From positions 8,392 to 72,391 of the forward strand of contig CATXXF010000004.1 of assembly GCA_958403395.1 (NCBI GenBank): 64,000 nucleotides of DNA, read 5' to 3'. The notes under the pieces were generated by a model. It worked only from the letters and a program-made list of their open reading frames with translations. It did not search any database and was not told the origin of the DNA. How positions within the stretch are numbered: position 1 is the stretch's first letter; each line of letters begins with the position of its first letter. Positions 27,162 through 35,563 of the stretch are shown piece after piece. Both the position numbers and the translations under genes were made by a program. The stretch comes from an uncultured Collinsella sp. GTDB taxonomy: Bacteria; Actinomycetota; Coriobacteriia; Coriobacteriales; Coriobacteriaceae.

Positions 27162-28148
27162 ATGGCGTTGAGCAAGGCATCATGCTCCGGTCGCGGATTG
27201 ATTCCGGCAATTGGTGGACATGTGCACCGCATGTTCGATGAGGGTGAAGACGACCTGTTTTCGCTAAGCCTTGACGACGTGATGGATGATCGCCCGTGGA
27301 CCGCCGACGAACTCATGGGCGGCGGGGCTCGCCCGTCAAGCCCCGATCCCACACTTGCGCCTAAGCCCGCATCTGCGCCGACTCCTGCGCAGTCGCCTGT
27401 TTCGACGCCCGCGCCTACGCCCGCACCCACTTCGGCGCCCACGCCCGCTCCCCGCCCCGCAAGCGACCCGTCCGAGACGGCGGCATTTCTCGCTGCAGCG
27501 ACGCAGGGCAAATCGGCCGACAGCACCGTTATGTACAGCGCCCAGCAGTTGCCTGTTCCTGCGGCACGCAAGCCTCCGGTCGCAAGGCTCGATGAGCCCG
27601 TTGCCCATCAGGTTGCCTACGATTCCTGGGCTGCAGCCGATCTGGATGAGACCTCTACCGGCATGCCGGCGCTCGACGTTCCAGTTAATCCGCTTTTTGC
27701 CGCCAACACGAGCGCCGCGGACTATGAGGGCGGTGCGGCATATTCCGATTATTCCGATGGCTATGCTGGCACCAGTCGCATCGAGACCGAGGATTATGGC
27801 ACCGCACCGAGCGATTATCTCAACGATCCGTACGCTGCCACGCGTGCACCGGAATATGACCCGGAGGCCGCGTCCGCACCGGCGTACACCAAAAGCACGG
27901 GCGAAGAACGCTTCGCCGATTATTACGCCGAGGAAAAGGCACTGCGTTTCTCGGAATTTCCGCAGGCAGTCAAGATTGCCTTTCTCGCCATTGTCATTGC
28001 CCTGTTCGGCGTCATTGCGTTTGAGGGATTCCAGCTGTTCCGCGGCCCCACCCAAGCGGAGTCGGAGACCCAGCAAAAAGAGGACGATAACCAGTACCTG
28101 GACATCAACACCCTCAAGGGCGACCCCAACGACGGAGACGATGAGTAG
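27162..28148 (+). CDS. Hypothetical membrane-anchored protein with Pro/Ala-rich linker
   Basis: 328 aa from the ATG at 27162, preceded by GAAAGGATGG; the frame extends 32 codons upstream without a ribosome site. The N-terminal 70 residues are acidic (MFDEGEDDLFSLSLDDVMDD). Residues about 75-115 are Pro/Ala/Thr repeats, and 150-260 are rich in Tyr, Ser and Asp with YSDYSDGYAG. One hydrophobic helix near residues 272-294 (FPQAVKIAFLAIVIALFGVI) is followed by a short acidic tail. No signal peptide is seen, so most of the protein is probably cytoplasmic with a C-terminal anchor. I do not recognise the family. Confidence 0.75.
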   Translation: MALSKASCSGRGLIPAIGGHVHRMFDEGEDDLFSLSLDDVMDDRPWTADELMGGGARPSSPDPTLAPKPASAPTPAQSPVSTPAPTPAPTSAPTPAPRPASDPSETAAFLAAATQGKSADSTVMYSAQQLPVPAARKPPVARLDEPVAHQVAYDSWAAADLDETSTGMPALDVPVNPLFAANTSAADYEGGAAYSDYSDGYAGTSRIETEDYGTAPSDYLNDPYAATRAPEYDPEAASAPAYTKSTGEERFADYYAEEKALRFSEFPQAVKIAFLAIVIALFGVIAFEGFQLFRGPTQAESETQQKEDDNQYLDINTLKGDPNDGDDE

Positions 28149-28220
28149 CGGGAGCTGAAGGCGGCCGCAGGATCCCGCATCCAGCGCCGGCTTCTAAGTG
28201 CTGTTTTGTCATCCAGCCAC

Positions 28221-28295
28221 ACTTTTCCGAAGTTTTAAGGTGCCTATTTCGACACTTTTCCGTACTTTTACACGGCTGATTTCGACACTTTTCCG
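28221..28295. repeat. Three-copy direct repeat array, 33-bp period
   Basis: ACTTTTCCG occurs at 28221, 28254 and 28287, exactly 33 bp apart. Between copies 1-2 and 2-3 the ends ATTTCGAC are also conserved. It lies in the 380-nt gap between 28149 and 28528. Confidence 0.8.
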
Positions 28296-28327
28296 GATGA
28301 AAGCCGAATAATCACTTGGGAAACCAA

Positions 28328-28357
28328 CGCCATCCGCGCGTCATTTCGCGGATGGCG
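28328..28357. repeat. Perfect 11-bp stem hairpin
   Basis: CGCCATCCGCG pairs with CGCGGATGGCG around an 8-nt loop. The flanking T content is low (CTTGATTTCTG), so it is a weak terminator candidate for the gene at 27162. Confidence 0.6.
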
Positions 28358-28367
28358 CTTGATTTCT

Positions 28368-28397
28368 GTCCGTACACGTTGAGTCCGTACACGTTGA
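28368..28397. repeat. Tandem 15-bp duplication
   Basis: GTCCGTACACGTTGA occurs twice back to back, 130 nt upstream of the small hypothetical gene at 28529. Confidence 0.85.
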
Positions 28398-28528
28398 TAG
28401 ACTTCCTCTTGCCCGCAAGGAGCGGGCACGTTTTATCCAGAGTCGGGGTAGAGAGTTGGCTCCACGATCCCGACGCCAACCGGCCAAAAGGCACGGTGGC
28501 CCTGCCAACATCGATGAAAGGAGTCCGT

Positions 28529-28951
28529 ATGGACAATTTCTCTGTGCGCAGCGAGCGCAACTTCCACAACCTGGCAGCCAAGCCAAAACGAATGCATCTT
28601 CTGGACAAGCAGAACGGCTACGCCTCGGCCATGGTCAAGAGCAGCCTCTCCCACCAGATGCGCTTCACGGTGCAAAGGCTCGAGAAAGAGTTCTGCGTTG
28701 CCGGAGACCCGCATGTGTTGCAGATCAAACTGTCCGGAGACGATTCGCGTGAGCCGTCTAGCTGGGAGCGGTTTGCCGATGGCGCGTGCGTTGCGGGCGG
28801 GTCGGGCATCTTTGCCCGCGAGTGCTTCTGCAAGGGCGCCGAGGTATTCCTGGATCTGTGCCGCGACGCCGTACGCGCGGCCGAGCTGCACCAGTGGAGT
28901 CAGAGGGAGTACGAGCTGTTGAGCGCCGCGCGTGGGGTTGCGGGGATGTAG
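28529..28951 (+). CDS. Small hypothetical protein
   Basis: 140 aa from the ATG at 28529, chosen because GAAAGGAG precedes it at good spacing. The frame is open further upstream, but across a hairpin and repeat region. It reads MDNFSVRSERNFHNLAAKPK, then HLLDKQNGYASAMVKSSLSH and a C-terminal helical part with FLDLCRDAVRAAELHQWSQR. There are no membrane segments. I recognise no domain. It is a lone gene at the left edge of the accessory island. Confidence 0.6.
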   Translation: MDNFSVRSERNFHNLAAKPKRMHLLDKQNGYASAMVKSSLSHQMRFTVQRLEKEFCVAGDPHVLQIKLSGDDSREPSSWERFADGACVAGGSGIFARECFCKGAEVFLDLCRDAVRAAELHQWSQREYELLSAARGVAGM

Positions 28952-28960
28952 GCAGACGCA

Positions 28961-28987
28961 GGCGGCGTGCAGCCGTTGCACGCCGCC
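28961..28987. terminator. GC hairpin after the small hypothetical gene
   Basis: GGCGGCGTGCA pairs perfectly with TGCACGCCGCC over a 5-nt loop 10 nt past the stop. There is no T-tract. Confidence 0.5.
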
Positions 28988-29002
28988 GCTCAGGCCACGC
29001 GA

Positions 29003-29038
29003 TGTCAAAAGACTGACACTTGTGTATGCCTTTTGACA
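29003..29038. repeat. Perfect 9-bp inverted repeat
   Basis: TGTCAAAAG (29003-29011) and CTTTTGACA (29030-29038) face each other in the 285-nt gap 28952-29236. No promoter is obvious. Confidence 0.6.
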
Positions 29039-29190
29039 GTCCGAAAGCGCTAGCGAAGTTCATTGATGCCGCGGCTAGATGCGCAGCAGTAAAGAGATGC
29101 TGAATACAAATCGCACCCATCTCCAATGGATCCAACACGTCAAAATAAGCACAGATACCCGAGCGCTTATGCTACATGGAAGCACAGAGA

Positions 29191-29229
29191 GGCCCGCGTT
29201 CCGAACCACCACAGCTCGGAACGCGGGCC
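29191..29229 (-). terminator. Strong hairpin after the 549-aa gene
   Basis: GGCCCGCGTTCCGA pairs with TCGGAACGCGGGCC (14 bp, perfect) 7 nt past the stop of the minus-strand gene. No T-tract follows. Confidence 0.6.
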
Positions 29230-29236
29230 CCAGCAA

Positions 29237-30886
29237 CTAATTCTTTTCGGATAATCCCAATCCAGTAATCTCCTGATAGCGCCGCTTCAACGTATACGCA
29301 TCGGGAAGCCTAGAGATCCTCTGATGAATCAACTCATTAAAATCCGCCAGATTTCCGATTACGACATCGATGCCGCCAGCAGCGTTGAGCAAATCGACGT
29401 ACGTCATAAAGCGAAACTCGAACGGAATGCCCTCGATTTCCTTTGTGCATCCATCATGAAAGTCAATCAGTCTCGAAACGTCATGGGCAACGTACGTGAC
29501 TCTAACGGTCATGTCGTAGGGTTCGTTGCGCAACTTCGCCTCGTGCTCGTGGTAGCGCACAGTTTCATGCAGGGCGTTAATGTGCGCCTGAATGTACTCA
29601 TCCCGCAGACCGCCACCGTGTGCCTCATAGGCCTCGATATGTGCACGATTTGAAAGGTCCAAGTATTCAACATCGCCATATTTGCGCCCCGAAGCGTTCG
29701 TCTCGTTCACGGAAGAGCCGAGACCCCTTGCGAACCAGCCCTCTTCCGGATGAATGCAGCGGGTAAGGAAATCTACCAGCCTCTGATCGAGAACGCCCTT
29801 GGTTAAACTGTTTGAGATCCCCACGCGCTTGACAAAAGCCTTGATGGAATCGACGCCGATCGGCTCCAAAGGCGTCTTCGTTTGACGAGAATCGGCAATG
29901 AGAATCAAATAACAACGAATAATGTGAGCAACGCGTCTTCTCGTCGTGTAGGGCAACTCTGCCAGAATGCTAAAGACATCGGCAAGCAGAATCGAGCCGT
30001 TCCCAGTCTGCCGGGAGAGTTTCGTTTCGGCCCATGCTTCGTCAAGTGAATAGACGGACTTGGCGTTGTTGAGGTATGGATTCTCCTGAGTGGGATGATA
30101 CATGGAGTTCCAAAGCGCCTTTACATTGCTCGAACGGGGCGTGCATTCGTAAATCGCCCTGCCGGGGAATCTGTCAACCATCTCAAGCGTAAGCAACTCA
30201 AAGTAGAGCATAAACTGGTACGGCTCAAAAGGAATGAGGCCCAAGTCGATAACATCGTCGGCAAGCGTATCGCATCTCGAGAACGATCCGAGAAGGCCTC
30301 GGAAAGTTTCTCCAGCGACGTCAGGTTCGATATCACCAAACAGGGCGGCGACGTCTGAAACGTCAGTTTCATGTATTCCGGCTATCCTCTCAGAGCCGAA
30401 GGGCGGGTCAATACCGATAGAACTGATTACAGCATTGATGGCGTCGAAAGTTGCGGCAGGAACGTTAAGAATGCCTCTAATCCTATCGAGACCGAGGTGT
30501 TGCTCCACGACAAGGGTACGAATGAGCGGAGCACAGCCAATCAAAGCGATTGCATGACTCCTTGCCATGAACTGCTTCTCCTCGAGTTTTTCTTCGAGCT
30601 TGAAGTAGCCGTTCGCGAGCTCTTCCATTCCATGGTCGACGCCAACCGCGGCGCTAATGACGTCCTTCAATTCCTTTGAGGGACTATCGTAGTTCTCAAG
30701 CCAAAAGCTCCACATCTCGCCGAAGCGATCGGAGATCTCTTCGGCGGGAATCCTGGATTCCTCAGGGCCGTTCTCGTAATAGTCCGCAACCTGAATCGCG
30801 GCGCTTTCCATCGAGTTCGGATCTATAGGCAGGGACGCCGCCAGAAGCGCTTCGCATATTTCAGAAATGTTTGCACTGCTACTCAT
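29237..30886 (-). CDS. Unknown 549-aa protein in a methyltransferase locus
   Basis: No domain recognised. The N-terminal half is acidic and mostly helical (for example VADYYENGPEESRIPAEEIS). The C-terminal third includes WAETKLSRQTGNGSILLADV, RRVAHIIRCYLILIADSRQT and VRVTYVAHDVSRLIDFHDGC. No clear PD-(D/E)xK, HNH or GIY-YIG motif was found by eye. Its start overlaps the end of the XRE regulator by 8 nt, so they are co-translated, and the pair is divergent from a cytosine-5 methyltransferase. By position it is the natural candidate for a restriction enzyme, but an effector of another kind is possible. Codon use is less GC-rich than in neighbouring housekeeping genes. Confidence 0.75.
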   Translation of the reverse strand: MSSSANISEICEALLAASLPIDPNSMESAAIQVADYYENGPEESRIPAEEISDRFGEMWSFWLENYDSPSKELKDVISAAVGVDHGMEELANGYFKLEEKLEEKQFMARSHAIALIGCAPLIRTLVVEQHLGLDRIRGILNVPAATFDAINAVISSIGIDPPFGSERIAGIHETDVSDVAALFGDIEPDVAGETFRGLLGSFSRCDTLADDVIDLGLIPFEPYQFMLYFELLTLEMVDRFPGRAIYECTPRSSNVKALWNSMYHPTQENPYLNNAKSVYSLDEAWAETKLSRQTGNGSILLADVFSILAELPYTTRRRVAHIIRCYLILIADSRQTKTPLEPIGVDSIKAFVKRVGISNSLTKGVLDQRLVDFLTRCIHPEEGWFARGLGSSVNETNASGRKYGDVEYLDLSNRAHIEAYEAHGGGLRDEYIQAHINALHETVRYHEHEAKLRNEPYDMTVRVTYVAHDVSRLIDFHDGCTKEIEGIPFEFRFMTYVDLLNAAGGIDVVIGNLADFNELIHQRISRLPDAYTLKRRYQEITGLGLSEKN

Positions 30887-31142
30887 TTACACGCTCCCAT
30901 AAAGGTTGAGGCTCATAAGCGATAAGGCCATCAAGATCGTCGCTTACCGCACTGAAGGTTAATCCGCAGGCACAAAGCACTTGAGAAAGCTCAGAGACAG
31001 TTATGCGCTTGGAGCCACTTTCCAGTTTCGAAATCGACGCTTGCTGGCATCCCGTTGCCTCAGCGAGCGCCGCCTGTGACATCCCGGAGCGTCTCCGCCA
31101 TTTAGCGATAAGTCTCCCGAGAGAAAGATTGAAGTCTTCCAT
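30879..31142 (-). CDS. XRE-family helix-turn-helix regulator (C-protein-like)
   Basis: 87 aa from the ATG at 31142, with GGAAGGGGG upstream. The HTH is LIAKWRRRSGMSQAALAEATG followed by QQASISKLESGSKRITVSEL. The last 30 residues (GLTFSAVSDDLDGLIAYEPQ) are not typical of short controller proteins, which are about 80 aa. It overlaps the 549-aa gene by 8 nt and is divergent from the methyltransferase. A perfect palindrome in the shared promoter region is its likely operator, an arrangement like controller proteins of type II restriction-modification systems. Confidence 0.85.
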   Translation of the reverse strand: MEDFNLSLGRLIAKWRRRSGMSQAALAEATGCQQASISKLESGSKRITVSELSQVLCACGLTFSAVSDDLDGLIAYEPQPLWERVNE

Positions 31143-31192
31143 AAACGCCCCCTTCCGGCAGCAACCCATGCTTGTATATGATATCATCTCAT

Positions 31193-31219
31193 GAGCTCAT
31201 TCCATATTGGAATGAGCTC
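31193..31219. promoter_or_regulatory. Palindromic operator candidate in the methyltransferase/XRE divergent promoter
   Basis: GAGCTCATTCCA and TGGAATGAGCTC are exact inverted repeats with a 3-nt centre, 24 nt upstream of the methyltransferase ATG. A second small palindrome ATGATATCAT lies just before it. The whole divergent gap is only 100 nt. Confidence 0.65.
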
Positions 31220-31242
31220 TACTATTCAGGAGGATTGCTTTA

Positions 31243-32334
31243 ATGAAGCGTTTCGTCAGCCTTTATTCGGGAGCGGGCGGTCTCGACCTCGGCTTCATCG
31301 CCGCCGGGTTCACCCCCGTATTTGCAAACGATATCAACCCGGACGCCATGAAAACCTACGCTGCCGCGATGGACGCGATCTCGAAGAAGACCGGCAAAAC
31401 ACTGAGCCACAGGATAGTCACGGGAGATATTAGGGAAGTTGAGGAACTGCCCGGAAGGGGTTCGGCGGAGCTAGTCATTGGAGGACCGCCCTGTCAGGGC
31501 TTCTCGGTCGCGGGGAAGATGGACCCGAACGACCCCCGCTCGCGTCACGTCTTCGACTTCCTCGGCATGGTCGAGAGGGTCCAGCCCCAAGCGTTCGTGA
31601 TGGAGAACGTCAAGGCACTCGCCAAGAACAAACGCTGGGCTGGAACTATTGCCGACATCCGCAAGAAGGCGGAAGAGATTGGCTACAAAACCAACCTTGA
31701 GGTGCTGAACAGTGCCAATTACGGCGTCCCGCAGACCAGAGAGCGCATGTTCCTTGTCGGGATCAAGGACCCCTGCATCGAGTACAACTACCCGCAGCCG
31801 ACAGTCAAGGAATGGGTGGGTGTGGCCGACGCCCTGCGCGGGCTGCCTCCTCTCGGCGAGCCGGGCAATGATCAGACTTGCAAGGCGAAGGTAACTACGG
31901 CAAAAAGCCCCGTGCTCCGCCCGTCGCCGTTTGCAGGCATGCTGTTCAACGGCCAAGGCCGCCCGATGGACATGGACAAGCCCGCGCCGACGCTTCCCGC
32001 CTCAATGGGCGGGAACAGAACGCCGATTGTTGATCAAGAGACGCTCGAAACCGGAGCGACCCAATGGGTCGAGAAATACCACGAAGAGCTTCAGAAAGGC
32101 GGGAAAGTAGCCGATAGCGTTCCTCCTCGCCTTCGCCGCATCTCGGTCCAGGAAGCCGCCACCATACAGACCTTCCCGAGGGATATGCCTTGGTATGGTT
32201 CGCAATGCTCCCGCTATCGGCAAATTGGAAACGCCGTTCCTCCCAAGATGGCCTTTGCGGTTGCGCAATCTGTCGCAGAAGCCCTTGGCATGGATATAGA
32301 CGCAAACCCCTCTCTGCTTGACGAGCTAGGTTAG
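31243..32334 (+). CDS. DNA (cytosine-5) methyltransferase
   Basis: 363 aa with the ordered 5mC motifs: motif I SLYSGAGGLDLGF (6-18), motif IV GGPPCQGFS with catalytic C84, motif VI ENV at 121-123, motif VIII QTRER at 164-168, and motifs IX-X near the end (RQIGNAVPPKMAFAVAQ). The target-recognition region (about 180-290) is short, so it probably reads a 4-5 bp site. Start ATG 31243 has AGGAGG. It transfers methyl from S-adenosylmethionine to C5 of cytosine in DNA, most likely protecting against the enzyme of the same locus. Base composition differs from the flanking metabolic genes, suggesting transfer. Confidence 0.95.
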   Translation: MKRFVSLYSGAGGLDLGFIAAGFTPVFANDINPDAMKTYAAAMDAISKKTGKTLSHRIVTGDIREVEELPGRGSAELVIGGPPCQGFSVAGKMDPNDPRSRHVFDFLGMVERVQPQAFVMENVKALAKNKRWAGTIADIRKKAEEIGYKTNLEVLNSANYGVPQTRERMFLVGIKDPCIEYNYPQPTVKEWVGVADALRGLPPLGEPGNDQTCKAKVTTAKSPVLRPSPFAGMLFNGQGRPMDMDKPAPTLPASMGGNRTPIVDQETLETGATQWVEKYHEELQKGGKVADSVPPRLRRISVQEAATIQTFPRDMPWYGSQCSRYRQIGNAVPPKMAFAVAQSVAEALGMDIDANPSLLDELG

Positions 32335-32356
32335 ACAATAAGGGCCCGCAATGTGG

Positions 32357-32580
32357 CTACCGCCCCAAAACTTTGCCGAGGGTTTCATCCAAGCTCTCCC
32401 GCTCGAGGTCTGCAAGGTCCAGTCGATAACTCAAATCGCGAATGCGATCCGGAACGTCCTTGAGAAAGTTGTTAGTCCTGGCAGAATAGCATCGTATATC
32501 ACGAACAAGATAAGCAGTTTTTAGCCCCTTTTCATCTGCCCTGAGAAGCTGCTGCAGGTTTATGAAGCCGGTCGTTCAAC
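32357..32580 (-). pseudogene. Possible decayed ORF fragment
   Basis: Reading the minus strand to the TAG at 32357 gives about 70 codons, including GFINLQQLLRADEKGLKTAY and DLADLERESLDETLGKVLGR. An in-frame TGA stands just upstream and there is no ATG start, so this looks like the C-terminal remnant of a larger helical protein. The family is not recognised. It converges on the methyltransferase gene. It is the only coding-like signal in the gap 32335-32890. Confidence 0.35.
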
Positions 32581-32760
32581 AACATGTCCCGCAAAAGAGC
32601 ATACGGCCTTTAATTTGCATCAGATTCTAAACGTCACGCATGAGAAATCAGCGAGGCCCCAAGTTAAAGCGAGAGCCGAACTCACTCACGGCACGCTACA
32701 GCCGTGAACCCTCCAAGCCAGCCAGCCGTTCAGATGTTCCAAATGATATACAGCTTGAAA

Positions 32761-32791
32761 CCTGGCGACTTGAATCGAAGGTCATTCCTGG
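32761..32791. repeat. Hairpin repeat, family H, copy 1
   Basis: CCTGGCGAC and GTCATTCCTGG flank TTGAATCGAAG. The same layout occurs at 35529-35563. Otherwise the stretch 32580-32890 shows nothing coding. Confidence 0.5.
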
Positions 32792-32890
32792 GACTATCGG
32801 TAGGCAGCCTATCTGCATGCGTTGATCTATCAAATTGGCCTTGATGCCAAGGTATATCCAACACTCGACCACCGTTCTCAGCACATCTCC

Positions 32891-33303
32891 TTACCTCCCC
32901 TCCAACTTCAGCTGCAGCAGCAGATCACTCAGCTCAGGGCACTTGCTGGAAAGGCGTGTTTGAACGCACTCGCCCATCCCCCATCGCTGGCGGATCTCCT
33001 GGGCGTGCGGACTCACGTGATAGTCCCCGTTCATCACTTGTTTGAGTAGTTTGGCGGTCACGCGGGCATCGGCTAGGGCACTGTGGGCGTGGCACGTCGA
33101 CTCGTCGAACTCGATGTCAAACCACGTTGCCGCGTCACCCAAAGAGACGCACCCGTGGCTGCCCACGTCCATGATCGAGGTATAAAACGCCCGCAGGTCG
33201 GCCCAGTCCGTAGGAAAGCCAGCAAGGCTGACGTGCTTCGTCCACTAATCGTCCTCGAACCGCCACTAGTCCGTCCCGTCCCAGCAGGCCGCTCAACGGT
33301 GAG
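32891..33303 (-). pseudogene. Truncated, decayed copy of the exonuclease gene
   Basis: Matches the last roughly 130 codons of the intact exonuclease at 34621 closely, at DNA and protein level (for example SALADARVTAKLLKQVM, RLSSKCPELSDLLLQLKLEG). Going upstream, frame is lost near position 33235 with an in-frame TAG, and similarity fades by about 33300. The first exonuclease motif (DFEF) is absent, so it cannot be active. With the intact copy it brackets the 411-aa gene as a direct repeat of about 360 bp, offset 1730 bp. Confidence 0.85.
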
Positions 33304-33342
33304 ATAATGCCCACGACTATCAACGTAAGCAAGGAGCACGCT

Positions 33343-34578
33343 ATGGCAGACAACGAGACCAAACCCTCGGCGGATGACGGCCGAGAGGAACTCGTGGCAA
33401 AACAACTCGCATCCACCAAAATCCACCTCGCGCTCACTCAGGAGCGGGCGGACGTCTCCGGCGCCATCAAGCTCCCGCTCGAACGAGTCCCCCAGCTCGG
33501 CATAGCGCTCGCCTCACTTCCCTCGACATTCCGCACCGTCACCAATACGGTGAGTGTGCCTATGCTGCTCCGGCCAACCGACAAGTTTGGCAATCCGCTT
33601 GACCCATCGATACTTCAATCGTTCAAGGACGGCAGCGGCCTCATGGGGTCCTACCGCGATGCGGCCAAGGGTTTCGGGCAGGCGCGCCTCCACGTAGTCG
33701 AGGGCGACATCGCCACAAGCGTCACGCAGGTGCCTTACGATCCAACGTCGTTGTTCATGGCAGCCGCAATCGCGCAGATAAACCAAAAGCTCGACTCCAT
33801 CCAGGAGTCCGTCGACGAAATGTTCGAGTACATGCGTCAGCGCGACAAGGCCAACATGCGTGGCGATCTCAAGACGCTCGCAGATATCCTCAACGGTTAC
33901 AGCTTCAACTGCGGCGACGCCACCTACATGGCCAACGCCCATATGAAGGTGCTCGACATCGAGCACGCGTCCACGCGTGACATGGAACTCTTCCGCTCGC
34001 AGGCGCAGGCGGACCTGAAAAAGAAAGGGTTCATCGAGGTGCGAGACGACGTGAAAAGGCGTCTCGACCAGGTTCTCGACTATCTCAAGGACTACCAGCT
34101 CGCCACCTATATCCACGCGTTCTCGCTGTTCCTCGAGCCCATGCTCACCCAGAACTTCGAGCCCGCAAAGCTCGCAGACGCTGCCGCAAAAATCGAAGCG
34201 GACTCGCTTGCGTACCGCGAGCTCTACACCGAGTGTTACGACGCACTCGAGGCAAGCGCTGCCGACACTATCGACGTGGCACTTCTGGGCGGCATCGCGT
34301 CCGCTGGCAAGATGCTCGGTCGCGTCATCGCGGCGACGCCCATCGGCGAGTTCACGCCCATAGACGAGGCGCTTGAGGGTGCAGGAGAGGACATCGGCAG
34401 GTTCAACGACGAGCAATCCGAGAAACTCATCGAGAAGCTCCACCAGGCAAAGACGCCCGACGTCGCGCCGTTCAGGCAGAGCATAATGGAGATCGACACC
34501 CTCTACAACCGCCCCACGCAAATCGCCGTGGACGCCGAGAACGTCTACATCCTGCCTGCCGAGCAGCAGGAAGAGTAG
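33343..34578 (+). CDS. Unknown 411-aa protein between exonuclease copies
   Basis: The start is the ATG at 33343 with AAGGAG at 33331; the frame is open 12 codons further. The sequence is largely helical. Residues about 140-175 (IAQINQKLDSIQESVDEMFE) look like a coiled coil. A later helical region has RRLDQVLDYLKDYQLATYIH, and a small Gly/Ala segment ALLGGIASAGKMLGRVIAAT near residue 320 is mildly hydrophobic but not clearly transmembrane. No known domain recognised. Position between two direct repeats, one of them a broken gene, suggests it arrived by insertion or that the block was duplicated and one copy decayed. Confidence 0.7.
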   Translation: MADNETKPSADDGREELVAKQLASTKIHLALTQERADVSGAIKLPLERVPQLGIALASLPSTFRTVTNTVSVPMLLRPTDKFGNPLDPSILQSFKDGSGLMGSYRDAAKGFGQARLHVVEGDIATSVTQVPYDPTSLFMAAAIAQINQKLDSIQESVDEMFEYMRQRDKANMRGDLKTLADILNGYSFNCGDATYMANAHMKVLDIEHASTRDMELFRSQAQADLKKKGFIEVRDDVKRRLDQVLDYLKDYQLATYIHAFSLFLEPMLTQNFEPAKLADAAAKIEADSLAYRELYTECYDALEASAADTIDVALLGGIASAGKMLGRVIAATPIGEFTPIDEALEGAGEDIGRFNDEQSEKLIEKLHQAKTPDVAPFRQSIMEIDTLYNRPTQIAVDAENVYILPAEQQEE

Positions 34579-34620
34579 CGATACACGACAGGCACGCGCC
34601 ACGCAGACAGCTAACGCCCC

Positions 34621-35355
34621 CTATCTCCCCTCCGCCTTCAGCTTCAGCAGCAGATCGCTCAGCTCGGGGCACTTGCTGGAAAGGCGTGTCTGGGCTCGCT
34701 CGCCCATCCCCCACCGCTGGCGGATCTCCTGAGCACGCGGACTCACGCGATAGTCCCCGTCCATCACCTGCTTGAGCAACTTGGCGGTCACGCGCGCGTC
34801 GGCTAGGGCACTGTGGGCGTGACCCGTCGACTCGTCAAACTCGATGCCAAACCACGTCGCCGCGTCATTCAAAGAGACGCACTCGTGGCTGCCCACGTCC
34901 ATGATCGAGGTGTAAAACGCCTGCAGATCGGCCCAGTCCGTAGGAAATGCGGCAAGGTCGATTTGCTTTGCCTGGCACTCGGTCATAAGCTGTCGACGGT
35001 CCGTCCCGCTCCAGCAAACTATCTGGGCGGAGTAGCGGCCGATCCAATCGCTGAGCCTTTTGATCACCATGTAGAGCGGGTCGGCCATCGCGGTGTCCAC
35101 GGCCGATATACCTGTGAGCTCGCGGACGGGAAACGCAACGCCTTCGGTAAATTCCGTCTGCACAAACTGCGAGAACTCGCCCATAACGTTGCCGTGGTAA
35201 TCGAGCTTGACGGCGCCGACCTCGATAATCTCATTGCGCAGTCCACGGCGCTGGCGCTGCTTTGGCACCGGCGCAAACTCAAAGTCCAGCACAATCTGGC
35301 GCGCAAAGTTCGTCGTATCGATAGCCGAGATACCCGGCGTCTTTTCAACTGACAC
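34621..35355 (-). CDS. DEDDh 3'-5' exonuclease family protein
   Basis: 244 aa from a GTG at 35355 with GAAAGG upstream; a longer frame to 35469 has no ribosome site. Exo I is VLDFEFAP, with NEIIEVGAVKLDYHGNVMGE following. Exo II is in TGISAVDTAMADPLYMVI. Exo III is HSALADARVTAKLL with the His-x4-Asp of the DEDDh group. This resembles KapD/ERI-1-like exonucleases that trim RNA or single-stranded DNA. The C-terminal 40 residues (RQRWGMGERAQTRLSSKCPE) are family-specific. A truncated duplicate lies at 32891. Substrate unknown. Confidence 0.85.
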   Translation of the reverse strand: MSVEKTPGISAIDTTNFARQIVLDFEFAPVPKQRQRRGLRNEIIEVGAVKLDYHGNVMGEFSQFVQTEFTEGVAFPVRELTGISAVDTAMADPLYMVIKRLSDWIGRYSAQIVCWSGTDRRQLMTECQAKQIDLAAFPTDWADLQAFYTSIMDVGSHECVSLNDAATWFGIEFDESTGHAHSALADARVTAKLLKQVMDGDYRVSPRAQEIRQRWGMGERAQTRLSSKCPELSDLLLKLKAEGR

Positions 35356-35528
35356 GGTTAGGGCCTTTCTCCGTTGCCTGCCGCTTGCTACATAGGCGGC
35401 TACATTGCCGTAAGGATAGGTGGCCGCGCGGACATGAAAGCTGGGCGCAATACCATGCGCCAGGCACACGCCATGCAGACGGCCCCAAGAGAGTTGCCCG
35501 CTCTATTCAAATGCATGAAAAAGATTTA

Positions 35529-35563
35529 GGCCCGGTGACTTGAATCAGCGGTCATCCCGGGCC
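35529..35563. repeat. Hairpin repeat, family H, copy 2
   Basis: GGCCCGGTGAC pairs with GTCATCCCGGGCC around TTGAATCAGCG; related to 32761-32791. The gap 35356-35810 otherwise holds a 29-codon open stretch on the minus strand (35566-35655, MLRMLLECLGKFDKRREERD) without a ribosome site, which I do not call a gene. Confidence 0.55.
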
